Source of the DNA: Enoplolaimus lenunculus
Taxonomy: Eukaryota; Nematoda; Enoplea; Enoplida; Thoracostomopsidae
Direction of reading: 5' to 3'
Assembly (NCBI GenBank): GCA_030248215.1
Contig: JASANG010000840.1
Span: 1-64,000 of the forward strand
Length of the DNA: 64,000 nucleotides
In this document: positions 36,151 through 48,700 of the stretch, piece by piece
Layout of the letters: each line of letters begins with the position of its first letter
Position numbering within the stretch: the first letter of the stretch is position 1
Notes under the pieces: model-generated
The model's input: only the letters and a program-made list of their open reading frames with translations
The model's database searches: none
What the model was told of the DNA's origin: nothing
Position numbers and translations under genes: made by a program

Positions 36151-37539
36151 TGCCTCGTTAGTACTTGGGTTTTGGTCGAAGTGTTTTGTCGTTCTGATGA
36201 ATTCAAAACCTGTCTTGCTCGTATTACTTGCACAATTTGAACTTTAACTTTTTGGAACTCTATGTAAAACTCTACTGAGCTGACTTCTCCATCTTTCCAT
36301 TTTTTGTAAGAGGGTTTTCTCCAGGTTGAACCCGGAAGAAAACATTTTAGCAGAAAACTAGGGAAGCGAATTCTGCAGGTTCAGCCTGTCGAATGGCGGT
36401 ATTTTTTACGTTGTATCAAGTTAATTTATATACTCTTGTGCTAATTTTCTCTGCAATATTCAGTTCTGAGACCATTTAACGATATTTTTGGCTAATAAAT
36501 GCTACCAGAATGGGTGTATTAGCGTAATATGTTAAGTTTTCGACAAGGTTTTGTTCATACAGATTGTATGATTTCCCCACTGTGAAAAATCAACGATACC
36601 TATAGACAACCTAAACGTGCGAACTTGGCTGACTGGTTCCAACAAAAGAGAACCACCTGAGTTTTGAAAATGTGGCGATAACCACTGTTGTGTACACCCG
36701 CTCTTGTGTACTCGTTCACACCTGCGACCCTTCGATTATTCTAAGGATATACACCGCTGAAATTTTTTGAACCACGTATTAAGAAATATATTCATACCTA
36801 TAAATGTTCACATTCACGGATAATCCCAGAACAATTTTAGTGTCATCTAATTTTGCGTAACTACTTTAGCCAACATCGGCTAATACGTATTGATATTGTT
36901 AATATACGTACTTATGGAATATTTTTGAATTATAGACTCAGTATTTGTTTGTTTTTATTCGCATATTTATCCCGAACGTCCATTATTGATTGACAAATTA
37001 AGAAAACTGAAAGTAAATCTTCGTGCAGAGTAGTTTGGTATAGTGTCGAATTAACTTTGAACGTCAATCTAGCATAATCATGCGTTATTTTTTACTGGTT
37101 CGTAACCGTTTAACATTGTATTCGTGTTATTGGTAGAAGTACACATTACTTCCAGTGGTGTATGATACTGTGAACATTTTTTATAGTTTATTGTGGACAG
37201 TATATCAAGTGTATATAACATTGGAATTTGTATGTAGTACAGATTATGTGCATTGTACGTGCATATTATTTTTATCAACATGTTATTGGTCGCTACAGTT
37301 TGAAAAACATAGACCATGAAATATGTTAACAAATCGCCTTTAACATCACCTTTAAAGTGGATTGGCTAACGCCGAGTTCAATGTGTTCTTGAGAATGCTG
37401 GCTAATTTTCGCCGTGCATGAAGACCGTTTCCATTATGATTTTGAGTTTGAGAGTAGCAAATTTTCAGATATGTCGACTTGGAAACACTATTAGGATTTT
37501 GGTCGATTACTTTGAGGCGTGTAACGGTATTATAGTCAT

Positions 37540-37668
37540 TCCGAAGTCTACGCCTAAGCGTAAGGATAAGCCTGTAGCTGAACCCAATCATACAATAGAC
37601 TAAAGCGTACGCTTAATGCTCTTTTACAGTGCCGAAAAATGGTTTTCCCTCAAAGTAATATGGACCAG
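37540..37668 (-). mobile_element. TTAGGC MITE half element
   Basis: cgcctaagcgtaaggataagc, a short arm with gctcttttacag, and an end CCCTCAAAGTAATATGGACC. The left arm is lost. A family A left-end fragment also sits at 37958-38000. Confidence 0.5.
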
Positions 37669-38379
37669 GTTTTTTGTTAATTGCGTTGCTTGTTGGTGAC
37701 TAATTAACATAATTAGTGATGATAACGTTACTATGGCAGTTGAGTTGGGAATTATCATTTTTATAAGCGTTTGTGCGCCGTTGGTTTTGGTGGTTTCGGG
37801 CATGAGAAAATAAAACATTTAGAAATTGGAATACTTAAAAATTAAACTACGCGTCAGTTATCATATTACCTATGACACTTATAGAATTTTAAGGTACTGT
37901 TGTTTGACGAAATAAACTTTGACGTGTCCAGTGATTCTTGGGTTGTATAGATTACGGCTAATGTTACTTTTAGGGTCGTAACTGTTGATTAAGCATTTGT
38001 TCTATGTTGATTCGATGTCAACGTTAACATTCGGCAACTCAAACCGGGTTTGCAAAATTTATCTGTTTATGCGGGGTTAACGTAATACTTGTGGTATCCT
38101 GGAACACGTTTTCTTCTTTCGGTAGAAAACTTGATTCGTCACTGCTAAAAGACCCGTAGTTTGCAGGGTACAACCGGAGGTTTGCCTTCGGCTCCGGCTA
38201 AAAATCGGGCTCCGGTAAAATTTTTGCCGGAGGTCCTGGCCATTTCGGTAGTAAAATTTTGCATAATTTTCCAAAATTTATCTGTAGCGGTTTTCGTTTT
38301 ACTTTTGTCACAATTTTCAAGAAATAATTTCTGAAATTCCGCCTACTTAATAACGAAGACATAATCTCGGAGTTGTTCC

Positions 38380-38610
38380 GGCCGACCCAGCGAAAACAGG
38401 CTCGAAGATCGAAGGTATATATTTCGGCTTTACCGTCTGACCCCTCGAAGCTCAAAGCTATCTCCTCAGTTCTACCACTTGACCCAGCGAAAACAGACTC
38501 GAAGCTGTCCCAGCCGACCTAGCATAAGCACAGGTTCGAAGCTGTTCCGCCCAACACAACCAAACAGTCTGGAAGCTGTCCTGCCGTCCCAGCAGTAACA
38601 TATACGCGCA
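38380..38610. repeat. Tandem repeat of about 60 bp, 4-5 degenerate copies
   Basis: ccgacccagcgaaaacaggc, ctcgaagctgtcccagccgac and gttcgaagctgttccgcccaa recur. GC-richer than the surroundings. No gene seen. Confidence 0.7.
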
Positions 38611-38966
38611 GAATTGTTTACATTTGCAGTCCGGTTCTACTGCTGTCCCGTGAGAAAACGGGACGCAACGGAGTAACATTCACCAAAATGGTTTTTTAAA
38701 TCATAGCCAATGGGTGGGGCACGCATCTCCTGTATTACGGAACTGCGACTACCGTACGTTGAAGGAGATATACGGTTTAGCGAAATTCAGATATTTAGAA
38801 AGTTAAGTATAAACTCCTACTGTGGCACAATGTTTTTGTGATCGCTAAAGCGCAGGTCGCACCCAAAAATCACACATTTCTATTTTTGCGATGCATCTAT
38901 TAAAGCCTTTAATAACATTCTTATAAACATGCATATACAATGGAAATATAGTCTCATGGAAAGCGC

Positions 38967-39167
38967 GGCCAATGTAGAGAACAGGAGCGGAACAGTATTA
39001 TAAGCATATTTCTAAGCCTAAGCCTAAGCGTAAGAATAAACATATTCCTAAGCCTAAACCTAAGCCTAAAGCCTAAGCCAAGCAAAAATATTAGTCTAAA
39101 GCTTAAGCTTTTACTCTTTTCTATAGTCCCGCAGAAAAACGTTCCGTCACTGATCTTTACTTGGGCC
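38967..39167 (-). mobile_element. Family B TTAGGC MITE (B4)
   Basis: GGCCAATGTAGAGAACAGG to CTGATCTTTACTTGGGCC, with a perfect 8-bp duplication GAAAGCGC. Confidence 0.9.
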
Positions 39168-39442
39168 GAAAGCGCGAACCTTTTTACGATTGCATCATCC
39201 TTGAAAATGATAGAGAAACGTGATTTGTTTCAGTCAAAACTCGACATCCTTATCCCCCACGACCAGGGGACTCGGGGGTTTACTTCGCAAAACACAGTAT
39301 GGATACACTGAAACTTGGTGTCAGTCATGAGATAAATGTTTTTGAAAGTGATTGAATAAGCATGTAAAAACATTTTGTTTGTGCTTTTCTGTATCGTATA
39401 AAATTGCACAAAATATTATCGTTCATTTCTTATTCTTCGGCT

Positions 39443-39642
39443 TCAATAATATAAGATTTTTCCCGAACATAGGTGTTGAGTAGTTTGCTGGTCCATTGGT
39501 CTTTGCTGGTTTGGTCTGAAAAATGTTCCATTACCGTAGTGTCCCGAGTAAGATGGGGAACTGATATTTATTCGGCCTATTCTTTGTTCGGTTACGGACA
39601 GTTAGTTATTTTAATCTGTCCTTCGTTACTGATATATATATA

Positions 39643-39724
<82 letters not shown>

Positions 39725-42700
39725 GGTATTGCAATTATCCGTTGAATAAAACGTATATTTGTCTTGTGTCAAAAGCTTGAGCGATAATGCAAGGATATCG
39801 TTTCGAATGTTACTTTCAAAACTTAAGTACGCTTTAAAGTTTCGAACTCAGCTTTATTTGGTCGTGAAGTCATTTATGCACTACAATTACGGATAATTGA
39901 CATTATGGAATTTAATTAGGGTTTAAGGACTCTATTCGTTTACGGACATTTTTTAGGGGTACCGAGTCCTGTTGATTGGGACTCAAAATTGGGACCCCTC
40001 CCCTCTAATTACCCCCTCTTTATCTACAGTATACAACTACTCGGTTACAGCCCGATAAATACACTTTTCCGTTAAAAAAGGCTGCCGAAAACCATTATTT
40101 TGTTGCCCAGTGTTATACCCTTTGAGGAACGAACCATTTTTAGTAAGCTTAAGTTTTAGACTAATTTTTTGTTTATGTTTAGGCTTAGTTATCGCGGTAT
40201 TCTTACGCTAAGGCGTAAGTTTAATGTTCGAGCTTTTACTTTACGTTAGTTTAAAGACAAAAAAGCCAATTTTTTACCTCACTATCTGAATTGGGTTGTT
40301 CGCATCGGCTGACGCTGGCTTCCAGTTGCTTCTATCCGGTAAATTGGATGGCTCTGTGGGATTGGGTATTGAATCGAGATCGCTTGTTTGCGCTTCTGTC
40401 AGCGAGTAGCTCGTGTTGTAATACGTTGGCGAATTACTACTTCCACCGGCAGCTGTATACGAATCGAGAAGCTACAAAAGGTCAAATATTATGTTTTCTT
40501 TTGTCTGTTGAGAATTGTCCATAGTTGGTCTACAGGAGGTGTGATTTTGTTGTTCAAACTTTTGGCTAATGTAAAGAACAGGGGCGGAACAGTGTTATAA
40601 GCATATTCCTAAAACTAAACCTAGGCCTAAGCATATTCCTAAACCTAAACCTAAGCCTAAGCCTAATCCCTAAGCCTAAGCGTAAGAGTGAGTTTATTCC
40701 TAAGCCTAAGCGTAAGCGTAAGCCTAAGCCAAGCAAAAAAAATTAGTCTAAAGCTTAAGCTTACTCTATTCTAGTCCTACGGAAAAACGTTCCGCCCCTG
40801 ATCTTTACATGGGCCAAACTTTTAAAAATGTGCATTTGTGTTGAAGGCAAATTTTTCATTATATAGCAGTTGCACAAAAAAATTCCAATTATATTTATGC
40901 AATTTAGTTTAGCCGGACCTGTAGCCAAGTGGGTGCCAGGGAGGGCTCAGCCCCCCCACTGGAAAAATTTTGCACCACCCTAGAAACGTTTCAACATTGC
41001 TTGTAAAGTCAACGAAAACAGTTATGTGCCCCTCCTGAAAAATAGTTAACCCATCCTAGAAAGGTGTGCTAGCTACGGGCCTGAGCTTAGCTCACTTAGC
41101 ACATCATTTATGCTTGTTTTGACCAAACACACAGCAACAGGAGTGTCTGAGGTGTCAGTCGACTTACTTAGAGAAATATAGAGGTGCCGCTGACACCCAT
41201 AAAAATTCTACAAAAGGATAAAGTTTCGAGTTGGAATTTAAAACATTTAATGGAAAAATTGCGTATTTTCTTGCTCGCTCCGCCCGCGAAGTTTTGTAAG
41301 CCACTCTGCCTGACGCCACTTTGACTCTTGATTTTCTACTAAAAATATTTAATTTCTTATCGAATTTGATGTACCCTCAGTTTTGGATATTAGCTGTTGT
41401 CTCTTGTTTTACACTCCTAGAGATAAATCGTTCCCGAGTCCTTGATTCCCATCGAAGCTCAGGCCATTAATACTTTGAGAGGCGTAATTGTGTTGTGCGT
41501 GGTTTATATTAATTGTGTACGCGATGTGGAAATTTTCAATGGCTAATAGGGGACGCTTTCTGATTGATATTTTTTATAAGTTTTCAAACGACATGTAACA
41601 ATATATATTCAGAAATAGTTGTAGTTGTCGTTTAAAACTTATTTTAACATTTTAATTGTTAAAGTGCATTTACTATTGGTAACCTTCAAGGCGACAATAT
41701 CCTGTTCCTTTCAATGGAACCAGTTGTCGTTAGGTTAAAATAGACAAAGATGCCAATAACGGTTATCTAAGTCAAAGCAAGCCACTAGCGGATCCAGAGG
41801 AGGTACAGGGGGAGTATACGCCCCCCATCAGAATTTTTTTGTGTTAAAATGGTAAGATCCGTATACCTTACAATTTTTCGCTCTCAGACATTTTTTGGTG
41901 ATAAAATGATAACGTCCCTACCTTACAATTTTTGCGTTTCATAACATTTGTCTGCCCGCTACCCGTCAGAAATTTATGGATTCGCCTCTAGTGTAAGCCT
42001 AAGCAAAAAAATTAATCTAAAGCTCAAGTTTACTCTATTATAGTCCCGCGAACAACCGGCTCGCCCTCAAAGTATTAACAAGTACCGACGCATTCAGCAT
42101 ATTCCACAATAAGTGTGCATAAACATGACAGGCAACCTAGACAATCCTGATCTTTTCGACACAATATTCGTGTCATGGTTCATAACTTTTGTTCACCGTT
42201 GATTAATATACGCAAAGCATTGGATTATCGTTTAGGTTTAAGGCTAAATTTATGAATCCGAATTTTGTTCAAAGTTTCTTCTAATTATATATTAAGTCTC
42301 GAAAAACAAAAGAATACACATTTAAACCAGTTAACACAAATTGTACTGACCAATTTTGAAATGCCTTCTGCGCGTTGCTTTTTTTGATACATGGAGTGCT
42401 AAAAATATAACAGTACACGTCAATCAGAACGCCGTATCCAAAAATCGAAACTTGAAACGGTATATTTTAGCGAATTTTAGCTCTGAAAGTGTATTTGTTT
42501 AGATTTCAAATTCTAAATTACCGCACCGATCATGTCCCGTGTGCCCTGATAGAGCAAAAACTTCTATGCCCCGCTTTGTATTTTTATAACTTAATACTAT
42601 TAAATCAGTTCAAACGGATAACTGATGCAACATATATATATAAGTCATTGACTATAGCTGCAAACAACGAGTAAAATTGACAAAGCTACTAATATAAGTG

Positions 42701-45700
42701 TCTGTACAAAATTCAAATCGCTCGTATTAATATTAATTCTCAAACCAAACTGTTCCTAGATGTCGAGTTAAAAGCTTAAAGCATAATCGTAAGCCTAAGC
42801 CAAATTGTAGGTCAGAAATTGAAGCGTCACCGAGATGTTGGGTTACAAAGTGTTGTTGTTCATCCACGAGTTGTTCGGGCGACGAAATATCGTTATACAT
42901 CGTAAAAACAGTCAAACAATTTACTTACAAATGCAAATGCTATTCCAAGAATAGCAATAAATGCAACAACTATGATAGAAACGATTACGCCGACAAGCAG
43001 AGTTGTATCAGTTTGTGGCGACTGTTGCTGAGTATCACTCGAGTCGCTTCGACGTTTGAAATTTTGGGCCACCGCCCCCGGCAGGTCAGCGGTTACTAAG
43101 TAATCAGTGTTTGTTGATATAATAAACGCGGTTTCACCAGTTTTCACATCGCTACGCTGGTTATTGGAGTTTAATGTTTTGGTGTTCGAAAAATGTTCGA
43201 GTGTTTGCGAATTTGGTTGATGTTCACTTGACTGTTTAGTGTTCGGCTTTAAAGACTCCGTGGACAGAGTTGTATGACGGTGAGTTAATACTGAACGAAG
43301 CGTGGTAAGTTTCACACTCGACGCATTTGGTACGACAGTAGTTGACCGGTTGAACGCATCGAAACCCGTGGATGCTAATGTCTCTAGATTATAGCTTGTT
43401 GATATTACCGTAGATGCAGTGCTGATATTTTGTAAGCTTGCGTTATGAAAACGAACGGTAAACGACGTAACACCTTTAGAAGTTAATTCAGGTATCGGAC
43501 TTGTAGAGTGAATAGAGCTCTTGATCGACAGTTGAGCTAATGTTTCGGTGACACCCGTCGAATTATAGCCAGTGGTTAATACGTTGCTGGCATAAGGATC
43601 GGTGACATTATTGCTGGCTAGCGAGTGAGCTAGTGGAGTTGAGGTAGAAGAATTGTCCAGCAGATTGACACGATGTTGTTGATTGCCTTTGACACCCAGC
43701 CGAAAATAGCCACCGTTAACCTAGAATTTTAAAAATAACGAAATTAATTTAGGTAGCAGATCGAATCATTGTTTGATAACTGATCGATTTATTGAAAGAA
43801 TGCGGACGGGTCAAGCGGTATATATAATATACCTGCACTGCAAACAATGGTGAGTCAAATTGACTGTCGCCGAAATAGGCTCTACGGGATTACACAATCT
43901 GAGTCATATTCGACTCCGCCAAAGTAAAACATGCAACTCTGTGAGACGAATTTAACTCTGTGAGACGAATTTGACTCGGGCGGAGTCGAATTTTATTCAG
44001 TTTGTATAGTCCGGTAGAGCCTATTTCGGAGAGAATCAATTTGACTCACCATTTATTGCAGTGTGGCTGTGTCTCATATATGCATCAGATATATTATTTT
44101 CATGAAACGTAAAAATCTAACTTCACTTCGAACAGGAAACGTTGGAAATATCAGAGTACAACCGGAGGTTCAGGCGCCGACTCAAGCAGAAAATTGACCA
44201 TCGGCTCTGGTAGAATTTCTGGCGGAAGTTTCAGCAATTTTGGTAGTGAAATGTTGCATAGTTATACAAAAAAATTATCGTTCGGTGCATGTGGCATTAA
44301 TTATTTTACAATTTTGAGTGAGGAGAATAATTGTTCAAAATTCCTCAAAAAAATTAGCCGAAGACTACAACGCTTGATCAGATATTTGCTAAAATTAGCA
44401 ATTGAACCATTATTTAAATGTTTTGACAGCTGGCTTCACTTCCGGCTCCGAATCCGGCAACATTTGACGGTCTCCGCCTTTCGGCAGCGGTATTTTGCAC
44501 CCCCGATGTTACCCGGCAAAATATACGTCAGCCATCGTAGTGGTGACCGAACTATCGGTGCACGTCATGTTGTACGAAAAATGGTTAAAGTTAAATAAGA
44601 ACGCATTCACCGATTTATATATGTCGTAGGCCAAGTCGTAATTTAGCCCAAATCCGAATTGGGCTACTCCGAAGCGGAATTACGACTTGGGTTAGCCCAA
44701 GACAGAATTATGTCACATAAATCTGGGTGCTTTCTAATTGGTTACTTGATAATCGTAATCCTGGTTGATTCCGCTTTGCTCAATAAAAGAAACTGATAGG
44801 TAGCCATTAGGTGGCGATTACTTATAGCCAATCAGAAAAAAGTATTTTCATCAAACAATGGTATTTGAGTATGGCATTAAGCTAGTAACCAATCACAAGA
44901 CGTACACTTGTTGCGTAAAAAGAATTTTACGCCGTAGGCAAGCGCAAGTCGTAATTACGCCCTGGACTAGCCTAATTCGTAATTGGGCTAAATTACGACT
45001 TGGGCTACGACATATACAACTTTGAAAATGTTGGCAAATGTAAAGAAATGGGGCGGAACAGTATTATAAGCATATTTCTAAGCCTAAACCTAAGCCTAAG
45101 CCTAAGCCTAAGCGTAAGCGTAAGAATGAGCATACTTCTAAGCCTAAGTCAAGCAAAAAATAGTCTAAAGCTTAAGCTTACTCTTTTCTAGTCCCACAGA
45201 AAAACGCTCCGCCCGTGATCTTTACATGGGTCAAAATGTTAATTGGTTCAGGTTTAGTGCGCAAACTAAATTTTTTCAAACTAAAATGCTATTAGAGGTT
45301 GCATTGCCACAAAATATACCTGAAATTGTACGATCTGGTGCTTAGTTTTATGCAAATATGGCAATACAAGTTGATAAACAACTAAAACCGCTTAATTCTT
45401 ACAGCATTTAATAGCATACGAGCATAATCATAAGCGTTTCGGCCTGTTAGCTGCACTTCAACCAATGAATGATTAAGAAACTAAAATAGAAAAATTAACT
45501 TAAAAGTATGGAAGTTAAGGCCAATATTACTTTAAGAGGCGTAACAGTAGATTAAACATATTCCTAAGCTTAAGCCTAAGCCTAAGCCTAAGCAAAAAAT
45601 GTAATCTAAAATCTAAATCTGCTCTTTTATAGACCCACCAGAAACCTGAACGCCCCTTAAAGTAACATGGGCCAAAGTTAATAAGCGAAACGTGTAAAAT

Positions 45701-48700
45701 GTGAAAATGGAGTGCAAATTCCAAACCAGCCCCACAAACTTAAACACTGTGTTCTTATTAATCTTTGCGATGAGAATTATTAATTTATTAACTGAAGCAG
45801 CGGCCGCAGTAATCATAACGTTGTGGATTATAGCACCACGGCATACGCAGCAAAAGTTTCGTGAAGGGCTCTATATGGTACTGCTTAAATTTAGAATTAA
45901 TATTTCATGACGAAATCTACCAAAAGGTGCTTCAAGTATGTTGTTAATATTGGCATAATTTTAAATATACTGAACGGACATAAATGATACATTTTTGAAT
46001 ACTACTTCAAAAGATAGCGATGGGCTGAAGGTTTACGCGACTTGCAGTAGTCTCAAAAACAAAAAATAACCAAAAAACACACAAAAAATGTGCGTTGTGC
46101 CGTAATAAAAAAGCACACTTTATACACAACTCTAAAAGATGCTAGAAAACTTTAACAAAAAATGTGTCTGTTTTTTGTTTCACTAGAAACTTCGGACTGG
46201 TTATTTTTCACTACACCGTAAATTGCAAATAGTTGATCAATCAATTCAGCAAGCGATTTGGTTACCTACTTCTGAATTAATATCAGTAAACATTAAACTC
46301 ACTCTCAGTTGAGTTGCTTCTCACTCTGAGTTGAGTTGACTCTGGGAGAGTCGATTAATTAACTCAGAAACAATTGAATTAACTTAAAATTCTGAGTTCT
46401 GATAGTCCTAACTCAAACTGAGTGGATTAAGCGTATTCCTAAGCCTAAGCGTTGCAAAAAAAAGAATTCCTAAGTTTAAGCCTAAACCTAAGCCTAAGCA
46501 AAAAATGTAATCTAAAAATCTAAACCTACTCTTTTATAGACCCACCAGAAACCTGGACGCCCCTTGAAGTAACATGGGCCATACAAATAATAATCAAAAC
46601 AGTGACGTCTTCGGTTTGCTAGTCAATTAGCACTGTCCCCCTATCGCTCTTTACATGCCATCTGTAAATTAAGCACTTAATATCGTTCTCAATCCTCAAC
46701 CGGCAGAATGAAATAGTTAACGCATTGAAAGGTGCTCCAACACGTCAGCCCTACGTGCGACATAGTGAATCGGATTTGACTTTGGTGGGAATTTGACTCA
46801 GTTTGTGTAGTCAGGAAAAACCTATTTGCGAGAGAGTCAATTTGACTCACCATTTTTTGCAGTGCATATGCACACGACACCACTTTGTGAAACTGCCCTG
46901 TCTGGCAGGACCGTTTAGGCAAGGTGAAAAAGAACTCGGTCCTCTGGAAAAATTGATTTGTTCTGAGTTGAAATCAACTCAGACAAAAGTTACAGTATGG
47001 AAGTTTCAACTCAATTGTTGGAGTCAACAGAACTCATGCTGTGAAATGGGGCTTTATTGAAGTTTCAACTCAATTGTTGGAGTCGACATAAGTCATACTG
47101 CTAAATGGGCATTTTTTGTTTCCACATTCTGAATTGAATCGACTCGTTATGAGTTAAAATCAACTCAGACAAAATTTACAGTATGGAAAGTCGAATCTGA
47201 AATTTACTTGTTAAAAAAGCTTGCATGAATGCAACCTGTAGTTGTGAAAAGGGAAACATACCAGAAATTGATTCGCTGTTTTGTTCCTGATTTGGTGTAT
47301 GTTAGTCAAAAACACCAGCACAAAACTAACCTGTATCTTTTTTACATTTTTTGGTTTGATACCAAACGTGGCCAAGTAACGTATGAGCGTCCTAAAACTA
47401 TGTTAAACTAGTCATTTCTGATTTTTGTTACTTTTACGGGCGTAACAGTAGATTAAGCGTATTCATAACCCTAAGCCTAAGTAAGCCTAAGCCTAAAAAG
47501 CGTTGCAAAAATGTGTTCATGAACCTAAGCCTAAACCTAAGCCTAAGCCTAAGCAAAAAACGTAATCTAGAATCGAAACCTACTCTTTTATCGACCCAAC
47601 AGAAACTTTGACGCCCCTTAAAGTGACACGGGCAAGCTTTTTTAACTTAATTTTGCATGCAGAAACCGGAACAAGAACAGGAACAGGAATTTGAAATAAT
47701 TTTCCTTACCGAATTACTGTTGAACGTTTTAGAAAAAAGCCGAAAAATGGCTTAAACGAATGTTCAGCTATTTCATCATCAAGTTTTGCAAAAACACATC
47801 ATTAGGAACAATTTAGTAACAAAATTGAACTAGGTTACATAAGCACAAATTTTGACCCAAAAAATTTTTCAAACACAAAGATTCCAATATCTAAATGATT
47901 ATGAATAATTTGTGCCACAAAATCGTAAAAATTCCGGTTCCTACATCTTTGAATGCAGGAACAGGAATTCCGGTTAAACCTTGTTGATATATATGTAAAT
48001 AAATAAATATACATAAATATTTATGTATATTTTTTGTGATTAACGTTTCTAATTAAAACTGAAGACAGAAATATAAGGAAATGATAAGAAAAATTTGACA
48101 CCCGAAGCTTCTAAACGCCAGCAAATTGCTCACTTTTGGTACTGATCGTTTTGTTCAGGCATCGGAGAGTCCTTTACGGCAGGGAACACTGTTGGAAATA
48201 TGTTAAATCTCACACGAGACGTAGCATCTAAACTCGACGATACGTCCTGATCATTGAACGGTGTGGTTTCGATCGCTGCAGAATAAAACACAAAAAATAT
48301 AATTAGCGAACTTTTCAAACAGCCTTTAGTCTTTCAATATAAAGGATATTACAAAATTGACGACGGGGTTCAATTGTACATCCCTCTCAATGAAAGCGTA
48401 CCCCCGTTTATTGGATACTGCGGTGCGGGCATTTCTTTTGAGTTACCAATCAAGGAGCTAAAGCCGTATGAAAATCACACAAACTTAAATGACACTAAAC
48501 AGGATGGCCGGCTATTGGACACTCCAATACTTTCTCATACTTAAACAACTCATTGTTTTCAATGAAGCAATTTTGATACGTGGATCTGTCGCTCTTGGAG
48601 ACCTGCTCTCAGGGCAGAGGGCTTGAGGGGTGGCAGCCGGACATCTTGTTTACGGTCAGTAGGCATGTGATATATGCTTGTCTGTTATGCGCGCATGCAA

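Larger units (their letters stand above)
36151..39442. other. Intergenic between convergent WBP1-like and multidomain genes
   Basis: 36151-37500 is AT-rich with nothing recognised. Then come TTAGGC MITE fragments (37540-37668, 37958-38000), a family F fragment, the 60-bp tandem repeat and B4. 39170-39442 is empty. Confidence 0.5.
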
